Source: Plazaster borealis
Lineage: Eukaryota; Echinodermata; Asteroidea; Forcipulatida; Labidiasteridae
Direction of reading: 5' to 3'
DNA: 64,000 nucleotides
Assembly: GCA_021014325.1 (NCBI GenBank)
Contig: CM037460.1
Span: 22,974,044-23,038,043, forward strand
Part shown: one piece after another, positions 45,195 through 55,652 of the stretch
How positions within the stretch are numbered: position 1 is the stretch's first letter
Layout of the letters: each line of letters starts with the position of its first letter
The notes under the pieces: model-generated
What the model was told of the DNA's origin: nothing
The model's database searches: none
Seen by the model: only the letters and a program-made list of their open reading frames with translations
Position numbers and translations under genes: made by a program

Positions 45195-45480
45195 TAAAGG
45201 CAGGGTACATTTTTTATTATTGTCAAAGACAAGTATCCTCACTTGTTGTATCCCAACATGTGCATAACATAACATACCTGTGCAAATTTGGGCTCAATTG
45301 GCCATCGAAGTTGCAAGCTTTCAGGATGAGAAAGGCTTCATTCCTGAACCTTTCTCAGATTCAATTTTTGGGGGTGAAAATTACTTCTTTATCTAAAACT
45401 ACACTACGTCAAAGGGAGTCGTTTCTCACAATGTTTGATACTATCAACAGCTCTTCAGAGTGCCCGTTACCAAGTAATTA
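45195..45480 (-). mobile_element. Diverged TTAA-type MITE, truncated
   Basis: CTTAAAGGCAGGGTAC start, GCTCAATTGGCCATCGAAGT and ACTATCAACAGCTCTTC blocks. It ends where the LINE at 45483 starts. Confidence 0.65.
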
Positions 45481-45482
45481 AA

Positions 45483-47080
45483 GTAATTAAGAAGAGCTGG
45501 AAATCTTCTTTTATTACCCCTCTACCAAAGGTCAGGAACCCGAAGGAAATAATGACTATCGCCCTATAGCACTTACATCCAATGTCATGAAATGTTTTGA
45601 AAGGCTTGTTTTAAACATGTTGAACAGCCAAGTTTCCCATTTCGACTCATCTCAGTTTGCTTACAGGAGTAACAAGGGTGTTGAAGATGCCGTGACCATA
45701 TTTCTTCAGACATTGTACAATCATTTAGATGCCCCCAAGTCTTTTGTTAGATCGATTTTTATTGATTTTTCAAGTGCTTTTAACTCAATTGTTCCACATA
45801 TCTTAATTGATAAGCTATTGAGTCTGGATGTATCACCACAGCTTGCTTTGGTTATTCACAATTTTCTCTTAGATAGACCACAGAGGTTAAAGTGTAATAA
45901 TATGGTGTCTAGCGTCAAATATTTGAATATAGGTGCTCCCCAAGGCTGCGTGGTGTCACCTGTTTTGTTTTCTCTGTACACCAGTGACTGTGTTAATCTT
46001 AGCCCCAACTGCAGTTTAATTAAGTATGCAGACGACACAGTTATTAGCGGTTACTTAACCAATGATTCCAATGAATACATTAGTGCTGTCAAAAAATTCG
46101 TCGACTGGTGTGAGCGCCATCATTTAGTGCTTAACGTCAAGAAAACCAAGGAAATGATCTTTGACTTCCGTCGCTCAGCTGCAGTCGATGAACCCTTGGT
46201 CATTCACAATCATCCTATTGAGCAGGTTTCAGAGTATTTAGGCACAGATATTGACAGTAAACTCAATTGGAACACTAATTCACAATTACTTTCTAGTAAA
46301 GCTAACCAAAGGTTGTACTTCTTGAGAAAACTTAAAGAGTTCCACGTTGACAATAGGACCTTAAATCTTTTTTACCAGTCACTGATTCAAAGTATTCTCA
46401 CTTTTTGTTTGATCTGTAATTTTGGTAATCTGTCTAAACAAAATGTAAAGAAACTTGAGAGACCTAGGAAAATCGCTCAGCGTTTAATTGGTACTGATCT
46501 GGATCCAATTGGTTCACTGTATGGAAAAAGACTCATGCTTAAAGTACACAAAATAATGCAAAACGTCTCTCACCCATCACTTAACAATTGTTTTAAATTC
46601 AATAGGTCAGGTATTCGTCTTTCTGTTCCTAGGACTTCACTATGCCGCACCAGACGATCATTTGTTCCTAATGCTATTCACATGTTCAACAACAATGCTA
46701 GCAGGGTTACTAAGGGTTGTTAGAACTTTTTACCATGGTTTTGTATTTAATGTTTTGTTCGCTCTGTTGGAATGGATTAGGTCGGGGCAGCGTCAGCTGG
46801 TCACGGGTGGCTACAAGGGGGTAGGAGTAGTGGGTTTTTTCCCCAGCCTGTTGTTGTCTTGATGTCCTTGCGACCTGTTGGCGTTGTTTTGGCTGGTGCA
46901 TTTTTTAGTGTGCGGGTCTTTTGTATTTTGTTGCTTTGTTTTTCTAACTTAACTTATTTTGTAACTTTATAGTTTTTATATTGATTGTATATACTTGTAA
47001 TTTGGCCAGTGGATGTCAAATTTCTATGTTTTTAACGTGGACAATAAAATTATTCTATTCTATTCTATTCTATTACCAAT
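45483..47080 (+). mobile_element. Non-LTR retrotransposon (Rex1/CR1-like), 5'-truncated
   Basis: Begins inside the RT fingers (SFITPLPK, then a one-base frame change near 45530). The long open frame follows, then a 3' untranslated region and a (TATTC)n tail at 47055-47078. Confidence 0.85.
45587..46723 (+). CDS. LINE reverse transcriptase, C-terminal 378 codons
   Basis: RNA-templated DNA polymerase of a non-LTR element. Motifs in order: DYRPIALTS just upstream of the first ATG, QFAYRSNKG, FIDFSSAFNSI (first catalytic Asp), GAPQGCVVSPVLFSLYTSDC, KYADDTVISG (the catalytic DD), LNVKKTKEM, LGTDIDSKLNW and a C-terminal connection domain. No stops across the frame, so it is younger than the other LINEs here. 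The ATG is not the real start; the frame is open to about 45530. Clade by recognition only. Confidence 0.85.
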   Translation: MKCFERLVLNMLNSQVSHFDSSQFAYRSNKGVEDAVTIFLQTLYNHLDAPKSFVRSIFIDFSSAFNSIVPHILIDKLLSLDVSPQLALVIHNFLLDRPQRLKCNNMVSSVKYLNIGAPQGCVVSPVLFSLYTSDCVNLSPNCSLIKYADDTVISGYLTNDSNEYISAVKKFVDWCERHHLVLNVKKTKEMIFDFRRSAAVDEPLVIHNHPIEQVSEYLGTDIDSKLNWNTNSQLLSSKANQRLYFLRKLKEFHVDNRTLNLFYQSLIQSILTFCLICNFGNLSKQNVKKLERPRKIAQRLIGTDLDPIGSLYGKRLMLKVHKIMQNVSHPSLNNCFKFNRSGIRLSVPRTSLCRTRRSFVPNAIHMFNNNASRVTKGC

Positions 47081-47140
47081 TTACCCAACCTTTAACATAT
47101 CCACCTGACTGAACACAGTACATGAATACTGTTTCTGTGG

Positions 47141-47300
47141 CAGGAGATTCTGTCCCCCCGGAGATTCTGCCCCCCCCCCCCATACGGCAAACTGTGCACA
47201 AACTTCTTTTGATAGCGCCCTCTTTTGAATCCTCCTCCTCCAGCCCATCCGTTAATTTTCCCGTATGGGGACAGAATCTCCGGGGGACAAATTTCCCTGG
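47141..47300. mobile_element. MITE with GAGATTCTGTCCCC arms
   Basis: Left arm GAGATTCTGTCCCCCCGGAG and CATACGG; right arm CCGTATGGGGACAGAATCTC. Inverted, C-rich. Confidence 0.65.
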
Positions 47301-47319
47301 GACACCGGCCTAAAGCCCA

Positions 47320-48035
47320 TGTAAACCTAAGTTATTGGTGCATGACAATGAACATATGCCTTGCAAACAAACACCCCCAACAATACTGCTGGAAAGAGTA
47401 CATGTATATGCACATAGTTCTTTTTAATGTAATGTACATTTTGCCATGTTTCCTATCTCGTATCACTAGTAATGAGAGCACAAAAAAAGACACTAACTAC
47501 TTTTATAGTTGGGCAGATACGGGTTACTTATTTCAAAAAATGACAGCATAAGTAAACAGAAAGTGTCAAAATAAAAATAAAATAAACAAGCATGTGATTT
47601 CTCAGGATTTCTTTTTCCTGATTTCAGGATTCTTTCAAAATCTTCCCGAACTTCAAAATTTCTCGAAAGAAGTAAAAGCAATCACCGAAGGGAGAGAGAA
47701 AAAAGTCCATATTGTGTCTAAACCTGTAGAATTTTGTGATGTACAGATAGTCTGTCAACCCGAAATATCTTATTCTTTTGGGTCTACAGTACATGCTCTT
47801 TCGTCAGAAATACCCTAGCCCTTGGAAAATATTTCCACAACCGGACTTGTTATTTTTTAGTATGGCAATCGAAACAAGCTTGTAACAGTATTTCTGGCCT
47901 GCAAGTCATTGAAGAATTTTTATATTCGTTAAATCTCATCCCTGAATAAAACTCCAAAACAAAAATACAAGACTGTTGTTATTTTTGTGTCAATACTGTT
48001 GTTTTTGTTGTTTTTTAATCAATACGTTTCGCTTA
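47320..48035. other. No gene recognised
   Basis: Nothing supported on either strand. Confidence 0.4.
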
Positions 48036-48040
48036 AAATT

Positions 48041-48164
48041 AATTAGCCATTTTGAGGTATGGCCGACACATTGCTAGGGCACTATTTGGTAAATTTGTCT
48101 GCATACACACAGAACCAAATGGTGCACTCCTATAGTGTCCACCATACTTCAAAAAGGCTAATTG
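48041..48164. mobile_element. Small MITE, ends AATTAGCC
   Basis: Ends AATTAGCCATTTTGAGGTAT and its inverse; short relative of 18642-18862. Confidence 0.7.
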
Positions 48165-49231
48165 CATTGAGGTTGCGTAAAAGGGACACTAAAATGGGTC
48201 TCATATTTCATAACTCCTCATAGGGCTACCCGTCATAAAAAAACTATATGTAATGCGCAGCGAATAATCAGCGCCACTTGGGTGTCCCTCTAATTGCTCA
48301 TCATTATCAGTAGGCCGACCCTTGTTGCATCAGGGTCATCCACTTCTATTTTGTAAAAGTGTTATATATATACTGTGAATTGTGGGAAAGTATTAAATGA
48401 TTTACTCTCGCCTCATCCATTTTTGTTCTTGGTTTTGTGTTTTCAAACACCTCACCATAGAGACTCAAGAGTGTTTTGGTGCAACTGCCGCGGGCTAGAC
48501 GTCGTTGAAAGTGCCTCTCCAAAAAAAGGACTTCAACCGTAAAAACCAACAGTGTACAGTGTATATATAAAAAATCCTTGGTTGTCTTGGCAGTACTTGC
48601 TCTTTTGTCAGAAAAATACCATAGCCCTGGGGAATATTTCCATTGTTTGATTTAAATAATGGTCATTTCTATTTTAACACTGGCTTGATTGTATAGCTCC
48701 GAGGTCTGGCTGTTTTTGAGTTTGGATTGAAGAGTTTTGGCAATGATCTGAATGATCGCAGAAGTGTTATTATATACCGGTTATTTCAATCGGACAAATA
48801 AATATTATTGACGTGAAGGGTTTTTCTATAATTATAATTTGATTGAATTGTGCATCAGTCATGTTGCACAATCGGGTTAAATAAACCAGGCCGCTGGAGG
48901 ACTTTTTTAAATGAAGAGTAGGCACAACAACCAAATTTGTGGGACGAGCAAACCAAGTTCCATCCAAGATCCTATTTAAAAAACACACGAAGAAAAGTAG
49001 CAATATGAAACAAAAAACCCCACACATTTATAAAATCAACCTGTGGATTTTTCGTGACTTGATTTATTGGGTTCACTTTTCTAGTGAAAACGACAAATAG
49101 CAATTTGTGTCTTCCCCGGGTTTTTGTGCACATCGCCACCGGACTTGTTAATTTTTGGTTGGCAATCGAAATAAGCATGTAATAGTATTTCTCCAGGGGA
49201 TTTGTGGATGGATATGAACTTTATGTCAGAC

Positions 49232-49586
49232 TTAAAGGTATCGTACACGTTTGGTAATGACTCGAAATAAATATTAGCATAAAAACTTACTTGGTAACAA
49301 GCAACGGAGAGCTGTTGATAGTATAAAACATTGTAGGAAACGACTCCCTCAAAAATAACGTAGTTTTTGAGAAAGAGGTAATTTCTCACTAAAATAATAA
49401 AAACTTCTTGCAAGAAGTTTTTATTCCTATCTGAAAGCACACAAATTTGTACAACAAGGGTGTTTTTTCTCACATCATTTTCTTGCAACTTCGATGACCA
49501 ATTGAGTCCAAATATTTACAGGCTTGGGATACACAAAGTGAGAACACTGGTCTTTGACAATTTCCAAACGTGTTCAGTGCCTTTAA
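49232..49586 (+). mobile_element. TTAA-type MITE, family 1, copy 9
   Basis: Both TTAA ends are intact; a short internal deletion after GGCTTG. Confidence 0.85.
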
Positions 49587-49883
49587 ACTCAATATTTTGT
49601 TTCGACAATTACCACTCATAATAGGCTTTCAACTTGAAAATACGGAGCGCAGTTATGATGTGGTAGCTATATCCATGGATGCCTATATGAAGGTTCCTAC
49701 ATAGGGTTAATGTGGTACCATTAATGAACGCACTGGTGTCTCTAAAATGATAGGACAAGCAAAGATGCTTGTAACAATGTGCAATCGTATGTTGCCAAAA
49801 CTATTACTCCATCCAGAGATTAACCCGGTTTTATAGAACTAGTTTACATTTTTGACACGTCGTCTGTAAAATAAAATTATAGT

Positions 49884-50806
49884 AAATAGGCTTGAAAAAT
49901 ACCACTGCCAAAACGATCACCCCTGACGGAGTGACCGATGTGTTCGAAATATTGGCAGGAGTTCTGCAAGGCGACACGCTGGCTCCATTTTTATTCATCA
50001 TCATGCTTGACTACGCCCTGAGACAAGCCCTCAAAGAACACGAGGAGCTAGGCTTCACCATCACCCCAAGAAAGTCTAGAGAATCGGCCCATTGACCCTC
50101 TCCGACCTAGACTTCGCAGATGATATTGCCCTACTGTCTGACAACATCATAGAAGCACAAGAGCTACTCAGCAGAGTTGAGTCGGAGTGTGAGAAGGTTG
50201 GTCTCCATCTCAATGCCAAGAAGACGGAGTACATGGCATATAACATTGGAAATCATGCTCCGCTTAAGACATTCGGAGGTGCATCACTCAAGAAGATGGA
50301 CGACTTCAAGTACCTCGGCTCCAGGATGCAGATCACTGAGAAAGACATCAATGTCCGTAAGGCGCTCGCATGGAAAGCCCTCCATGACATGAAGAAGATC
50401 TGGAGATCTCAGCTCCCCAAGGGTTTAAAACTGAGATTCTTTCATGCTACAATCGAAACCATCCTGCTGTATGGGTGCGAGTCCTGGACTCTCAACAAGG
50501 CAATGACCAAATCTCTCAACGGTTGCTACACCAGGATGCTACGGATGGCACAGAATGTCTCCTGGAGGGATCACATCACCAACCTGGAGCTTTATGGCAA
50601 CATCCCTCCACTGAGTGAGAAAGTTAAGGAGCGTCGGTTGCCCCTTGCTGGTCACTGCCTATACGACACCCAGAGCTATAGAGCCAATAAAGTCATCGTG
50701 TTGGAGCCCACCCACGGCAGGCGCGGTCCCGGAAGACCCACCAAGAATATGCTCAAGACCCTGATCGAGGATGCAGGATTAAACAACAAGGAGGAGCTAA
50801 TCAGTT
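49884..50806 (+). mobile_element. RTE-type LINE, 5' part of an interrupted copy
   Basis: A 5'-truncated reverse transcriptase: GVLQGDTLAPFLFIIMLDY, a frame break near 50090, DLDFADDIALLSD (catalytic DD), LHLNAKKTEYM, DFKYLGSRM, ILLYGCESWTL, HGRRGPGRPTKNM and KEELIS. The order and the HGRRxxGRP tail are typical of RTE elements. The frame is cut at 50806 by the DNA transposon and continues at 56914. Confidence 0.85.
50803..50806 (+). other. Target-site duplication AGTT, left copy
   Basis: AGTT here and at 56914-56917 flanks the transposon. With one AGTT kept, the LINE reads EELISCMQDRVVWR, an uninterrupted RTE C-terminus. Confidence 0.85.
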
Positions 50807-50837
50807 CGTCGCTGGTCCCACGAACTGACCTATCTCA
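50807..50837 (+). repeat. Left terminal inverted repeat
   Basis: Starts CGTCGCTGGTCCCACG and ends GACCTATCTCA; identical over 31 bases to the reverse complement of 56883-56913. Confidence 0.9.
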
Positions 50838-51026
50838 TTTTTGTCGTTTCGAGAAAAACGGGTTTAAAGTTAAGCTATTTTTGGATTGGTCATTTCCCAA
50901 GGAAATATTACTTCTTTTGGATTGATAATACTACAGCGGGAAGATTAATAGCTATAGATTCACACTGTATGGTTTAAATGCAAAAATGTCAAATATTAAG
51001 GTAAATATAAAGTGGTAAAGTTATCC

Positions 51027-51106
51027 GTCACTTCGTGAAATTATAACTTTCAGTTTTCTTACGCGCAGCGAGCAGCGTATCGCGATAGGTCACTTCGTGG
51101 GACCAG
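51027..51106 (-). repeat. Left subterminal repeats of the TIR core
   Basis: GTCACTTCGTGA at 51027-51038 and GTATCGCGATAGGTCACTTC to GGGACCAG at 51077-51106. The second is an inverted, one-base-different version of the TIR core (CTGGTCCCACGAACTGACC). Possible transposase-binding sites; inferred. Confidence 0.75.
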
Positions 51107-51403
51107 AAGTTCCATTTCTGCGCTCTGTGCCCGGCGACGTATCTGTTGTGCGCACGCGCAATACACTCTGTCTATGACACTCAATGCGTTTGTACGCGTC
51201 GATTTTGAAAATACTATCGGGGTCGGATCGGGGGGGGGGGGGTCAATGTGTGTTATAATCGGAAATGGGCATTTAGAAAAGACCACCTTATTAGACGGAA
51301 GTTTATTTGTTGCCTGTTTATTTTTCATCATGGGGAACGTCGGTTGGAAACTTCCATGGAAAATGTCATAATAGGAACTTTCACAGGGGTAATTTTGTAA
51401 TTC

Positions 51404-51995
51404 ACTGCGATTTAGTCCTTCATTGCTGTCAGTACATAATGTAATCGAATGAAAAGCCATCTATGTCTGTTTTAAGTTAACAATAACTTTTATTCATACA
51501 ATTAATTTAACAATTCATTCATTATAAAAATTCATTTAATTCAATGTACAAGTAATTCCAAAATTCTTCCATTGTAAATATTCACTTTAAAATTAACAAA
51601 ACACTTTGGTTTCATCCCGCTTTCACAATGATCTACTCTGGTATACATATTTCTTGTAAACATTATTTTGGACAATTAAGCACCATTTAAACCCACAAAT
51701 ACTGCGATTTAGTCCTTCATTGCTGTCAGTACGTAATGTAATAAAATGAAAAGCCATCTATGTCTGTTTTAAGTTAACAATAAATTTTATTCATACAATT
51801 AATTTAACAATTAATTCATTATAAAAATTCATTTAATTCAATGTACAAGTAATTACAAAATTCATCCATTGTAAATATTCATTTTAAAATTAACAAAACA
51901 CTTTGGTTTCATCCGCTTTCACAATGATCTACTCTAGTACACATATTTCTTGTAAACATTATTTTGGACAATAAAGCACCATTTAAACCCACAAA
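51404..51995. repeat. Two tandem 297-bp copies
   Basis: 51404-51700 and 51701-51995 are nearly identical (ACTGCGATTTAGTCCTTC to CACCATTTAAACCCACAAA). They lie inside the transposon, downstream of the transposase stop codon, and would fall in or near its 3' untranslated region. Confidence 0.9.
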
Positions 51996-52027
51996 GATCC
52001 TCAGAAAGATTGATTAGGAAAACCTGA

Positions 52028-54131
52028 TCAATGCGGAAGGTCTCTGTAGAATGCAACGTGATCGGGATGACTAATCACCGGAGTTGGGCCTTGACACAGA
52101 CTCATCAAGTCGTTGTACTTGCTCTCTGCAAGTTTAGGAGGGCTTCTAGGATAGGCAGGTGGAGGGTAATTCAGTTGGCCAATTGCTGTGAGCCTTGAGC
52201 TACCCTCGATGTCAATAGTGTCAAACGTTTCTTGGAGGTGCGAGAGTTTTACCATGATTTTAAGAGGTTTGCATTTTGTGACCTTAACTTGCATTACCCT
52301 TTTCCAGTCTACTGGATTACCTTCGACTGTTGACCGTACCTTTAGAATATGCAAGGACTGCCCGAATTCTTTCCAGTCATGGATGTCCCCTGTTTGCACT
52401 TCTGTTACATGATAGTTAGTAGGGTGTTTCCTAGATGTTCTGATGAGGATAGAGAGTTGGGAAGGGAGAAATACATCCCCCGCGCTGGACACTTGGCGCT
52501 CGATTGTACTATGAACGGAATCCCCTTCACTTTGACCATGGTTGGTCTCAAAAAATTACAAAGTTACCTCTTTCACTGTTTTAGATTGGGATACAAAGTA
52601 GGTCAGCATGGCCGGTAAAATTGAGTTCTTGTTTTGTCCCACGCAGCCGTCGCTAAAAAGATCAACGGTATCCTTTCCTTGGTTGTCCAGTGTTTGCAAA
52701 TACGTGTATAAATTGGACGCTATTTCGTTCGCACCGCGCTTCGCGATGCCCTCATGGTGGAGGAAGCAGAATCCATCCTTGCTACCTAATTCGTAGATAG
52801 TGAAATCGTAACATGAAAGCCTACGTTTGTAGAACAGCGTCCCTCTCTCCGATCGTGGCAAGTATATGACTTGCTGGAGGTCAAATACTGAGGCCTGGTA
52901 CGATTTGGGATTCATGAGTGCTTGTTTTTTCTTGTCCGCTTTTATTTCTCGTACTTTGTTTTTTTCATTCGTGTGACTCATGTATTGCACACTGATTCTT
53001 TCTTTTTCTTTATCATCCCCTTTGTGATACGTCTCGCAAATTCCACACTGATCCTTTTTGGGCTTGTGGAACTTTAATTTCATGTCATTCAACACCCTTG
53101 CATACAACGTTCTAGAAGCTTTTAGGTTTGGGTTTTCTGCAATGTACAGATCGTACATTTTGTTCACATTGAGATCAGAAGCCAAGTATTGGAAAGATGT
53201 GCTAGAGCGGCAGTAATGTGATTCAGCTCTAGGAAACCTGTTGATGTGAGCCTTGACCTCTTCTCTAAGATGTTTATCTTTCTCCTTTGTTTGCCTCCCT
53301 CCCCTTTGCTCTTGTGCAAGTGTGTTACACGGTCCAAGTTTTTTTACGACAGTACGTACCTGACGATCTGATATTCCTACTGTACTGAGAAACATTTTTT
53401 TACAAACCCGAAAGGGAGATGACATTATGCCTTCATCTTTAGGTAGGAAAAAATGAGTGTTCCTCTTCTTGCGTGAACTACCTTTACATGGCTCTGAAAC
53501 AATGTGATGTGCCACCCACTCTCTCTGTCCTTGCAGGCTACCAACTGAATAGAAAGCATTTCTTATTGATTCTCTTTGTTCTTTACTGAACTCATCACAC
53601 TCAAGTTTTCTGGCCTTGCACCATAAGCCGTTACATGTTGGTATCATTTGAGTTTTTCGTGCCGCCTTTAACCTGTCTGACTTTTCCGAATGGTAGGCAT
53701 CTCCACTGTTTCGTTTTTCTTTTACGGTTTTATTCTTGGCTTGTTTTGATTGGATTTCAGGGGAATCCCGTTCAAAATCCATCTCTATCTGTGGTTCTCC
53801 TTCCACAATAAAGTTCTCTGGTTGCAGAGGAACTGTGATATTTGCACTGGATGAAGCTGACTTTAAGTTATGTTCGATATTAACAACTGGAGTTGACACA
53901 TTGCTTAAATTAAGTAGTGCAGAAAATGTATTGTGAGACTCACAAGTATTGCTGGACCTTAAAAATGTTCAAAGCATAACAGACAGTCACAATTACTGCA
54001 AGCTGCAAAGATGTCCTCCTGACAAGTAAAATCTGAGCACTTCTGGACCACACCCTGTTGTGGAAATAGCGCTTCTTCGAGGTCAGGGGGGATTGTTGTT
54101 GTTTGAGATTCCGATATTGATGGGTTTGAGC
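52028..54131 (-). CDS. Transposase exon 6 (catalytic exon)
   Basis: Acceptor CACTGCAG, phase 1 entry as a Cys codon. Carries the Cys-rich segment, basic linker and D-D-E-like core. Correcting nothing, the frame is open 54131-53959, shifted to 53957-52559, and after TAA open again 52555-52031, the same frame as the preceding stretch. After the core comes a C-terminal ~130-residue part (QTGDIHDWKEFGQSL, PAYPRSPPKLAESKYNDLM) typical of the same protein type. Confidence 0.8.
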
Positions 54132-54424
54132 CTGCAGTGTGAGAAAAGAATAGATCAGTGACGTAGCTCATGTGTGTGTGGGGGTGGGGGGTCATATATT
54201 AGTACAAGACTTTCCCCAAAGAAGCCCATATTTCCGGAAATGAGAGACTGTATTTCCCCCAAGTTTAAAGATTAGATTTCCGATATACTCTCAAAGTGAA
54301 ATCCCAAATTTCAGAATACAGCCCAAATTTCTGAAATGTCAACCATAGTTAACGTTCAAATAAACAAATTTCTTTCATAATTATTTTGCTTTTAGCAGAA
54401 ACAATAAAACAAGGTATTTCTTAC

Positions 54425-54538
54425 AGGAATTGTTGGTCAGTTGGGATTCAAGCTCTTGTGGTGTTGTGTCCAATGCAGTAATGTCCAAAGTTGCATTCTC
54501 CTCGGGAATGCTGCTGATGCCCGAGTCACCCTCATAGA
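54425..54538 (-). CDS. Transposase exon 5 (duplicate of exon 3)
   Basis: 114 nt, 38 codons, acceptor GTTTCAG, donor GTAAGA, phase 1-1. Reads YEGDSGISSIPEENATLD, then a diverged end. Flanking introns also match those of exon 3. Confidence 0.75.
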
Positions 54539-54804
54539 CTGAAACAGAATAATGCAATAATGGTTTAATGTGGAGAAAGAAAACAACTTAATCCTACATT
54601 TTACATTACACCTGAAAATAAAGAACTATTGTTCGAATAAAAGACCCTTTCTATACACAAATTGAGAAGTAACACTAGACTTAGTGAGGAATCTGGATAT
54701 ATGCACGCTCAGTTGCAACATTAAAAAAAAAAAAAAAAAACATAACAGAATACTGTAATAAAGACCACATAATATTGATGATTAGGTATAACAGTAAAAC
54801 TTAC

Positions 54805-54873
54805 TCTCTGCTGCATGGCCTAGTAATGTGCTAAGAGGCATGTCGTCTTCACCACTATCCCTGTCCTCAGTTC
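54805..54873 (-). CDS. Transposase exon 4 (duplicate of exon 2)
   Basis: 69 nt, 23 codons, acceptor TCTACAG, donor GTAAGT, phase 1-1. Reads TEDRDSGEDDMPLSTLLGHA; one codon longer than exon 2. Confidence 0.75.
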
Positions 54874-54977
54874 CTGTAGAATTAATCCAAAAACCATGGA
54901 CTGATTATTGAAACAAATTTCATATACTTTGTGCTTTCAAACATAAAGTAGCAGGAACAAGTTAATCCAGAACTTAC

Positions 54978-55139
54978 TCTCTCCTGCATTCTTTTCTTGG
55001 GATTCAGCAGTTGTGTCCAATGTTGTTTGGTGTCCAATGTCTGGTGAGGTGTCTTGTGGTGTGGTGTCCAATGCAGAAACGTCCAATGTTGCATTCTCCT
55101 CGGGAATGCTGCTGATGCCCCCCGAGTCACCCTCATAGA
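54978..55139 (-). CDS. Transposase exon 3
   Basis: 162 nt, 54 codons, acceptor GTTTCAG, donor GTAAGT, phase 1-1. Reads YEGDSGGISSIPEENATLD, then a Thr/Asp-rich stretch. Acidic, probably disordered. Confidence 0.75.
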
Positions 55140-55271
55140 CTGAAACAGAATAATGCAATAATGGTTTAATGTGGAGAAAGAAAACAACTTAATCCTACAT
55201 TTTACATTACACCTGAAAATAAAGAACCATTGTTCGAATAAAAGATGATTAGGTATAAGAGTAAAACTCAC

Positions 55272-55337
55272 TCTCTGCTGCATGGTCTAGTAATGCGCTA
55301 AGAGGCATGTCGTCTTCACTATCACTGTCCTCAGTTT
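55272..55337 (-). CDS. Transposase exon 2
   Basis: 66 nt, 22 codons, acceptor TTTACAG, donor GTGAGT, phase 1-1. Reads ETEDSDSEDDMPLSALLDHA, strongly acidic. Confidence 0.75.
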
Positions 55338-55467
55338 CTGTAAAATGCAAGAAAACAACAGTCTGATTAATGAAACAAATTACATGTAGTTTGTGCTTTC
55401 AAAAATACTGTAGCAGGAAGAACTCTGAAATAATGCAAAATGTAAACAGACACTGACAAGAGCTTAC

Positions 55468-55652
55468 CTCCAGTGTCCTCCATGTTTATCACTGTTCCCT
55501 TCCACCATGCTCTCCCCCACCTCATCTTAACTGTCTGGTAAAGTTTCAATGGGGGATGAAATTTCAGGTGTTCAGATAGCACAACATTTCGACTCCTATC
55601 AGCCCACCTCACTAAAACATCCATTGCTAGCTCAGCCGGGTTGAGTCCAAGG
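55468..55652 (-). CDS. Transposase exon 1 (first coding exon)
   Basis: Acceptor CCACAG at its 5' side, donor GAG|GTAAGC, phase 1 exit. ATG at 55624-55622 reads MDVLVRWADRSRNVV, then VKMRWGRAWWKGTVI, which resembles a small Tudor/chromo-like beta fold. The upstream exon may be the short stretch ending at 56377 (CAT|GTGAGT), but its ATG frame does not join, so it is probably untranslated. Confidence 0.65.

Larger units (their letters stand above)
52028..55652 (-). pseudogene. Transposase-like gene of the 6.1-kb element, two lesions
   Basis: Six exons, all joins phase 1: 55468-55652 (ATG at 55624), 55272-55337, 54978-55139, 54805-54873, 54425-54538, 52028-54131. Order: possible Tudor-like start; acidic duplicated exons; a Cys-rich segment (CSDFTC..CSNCDCLLCFEHF); a basic region with CNGLWCKARK; HKPKKDQCGIC; then an RNase H-like core with FDLQQVIYLP (first Asp), FSDGCVGQNKN (second Asp) and HSTIE (Glu). 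Asp-Asp spacing is 77 and Asp-Glu 50. Lesions: a one-T loss after CFEHF near 53958, and TAA at 52558-52556 before the Glu. The D-D-E assignment and the link to transposition are inferred from motifs, TIRs and context. The frame ends TGA at 52030-52028. Confidence 0.75.

Noticed and set aside
50177..50392. Arg/Ser-rich plus-strand ORF
   Set aside because: Shadow frame of the RTE reverse transcriptase.
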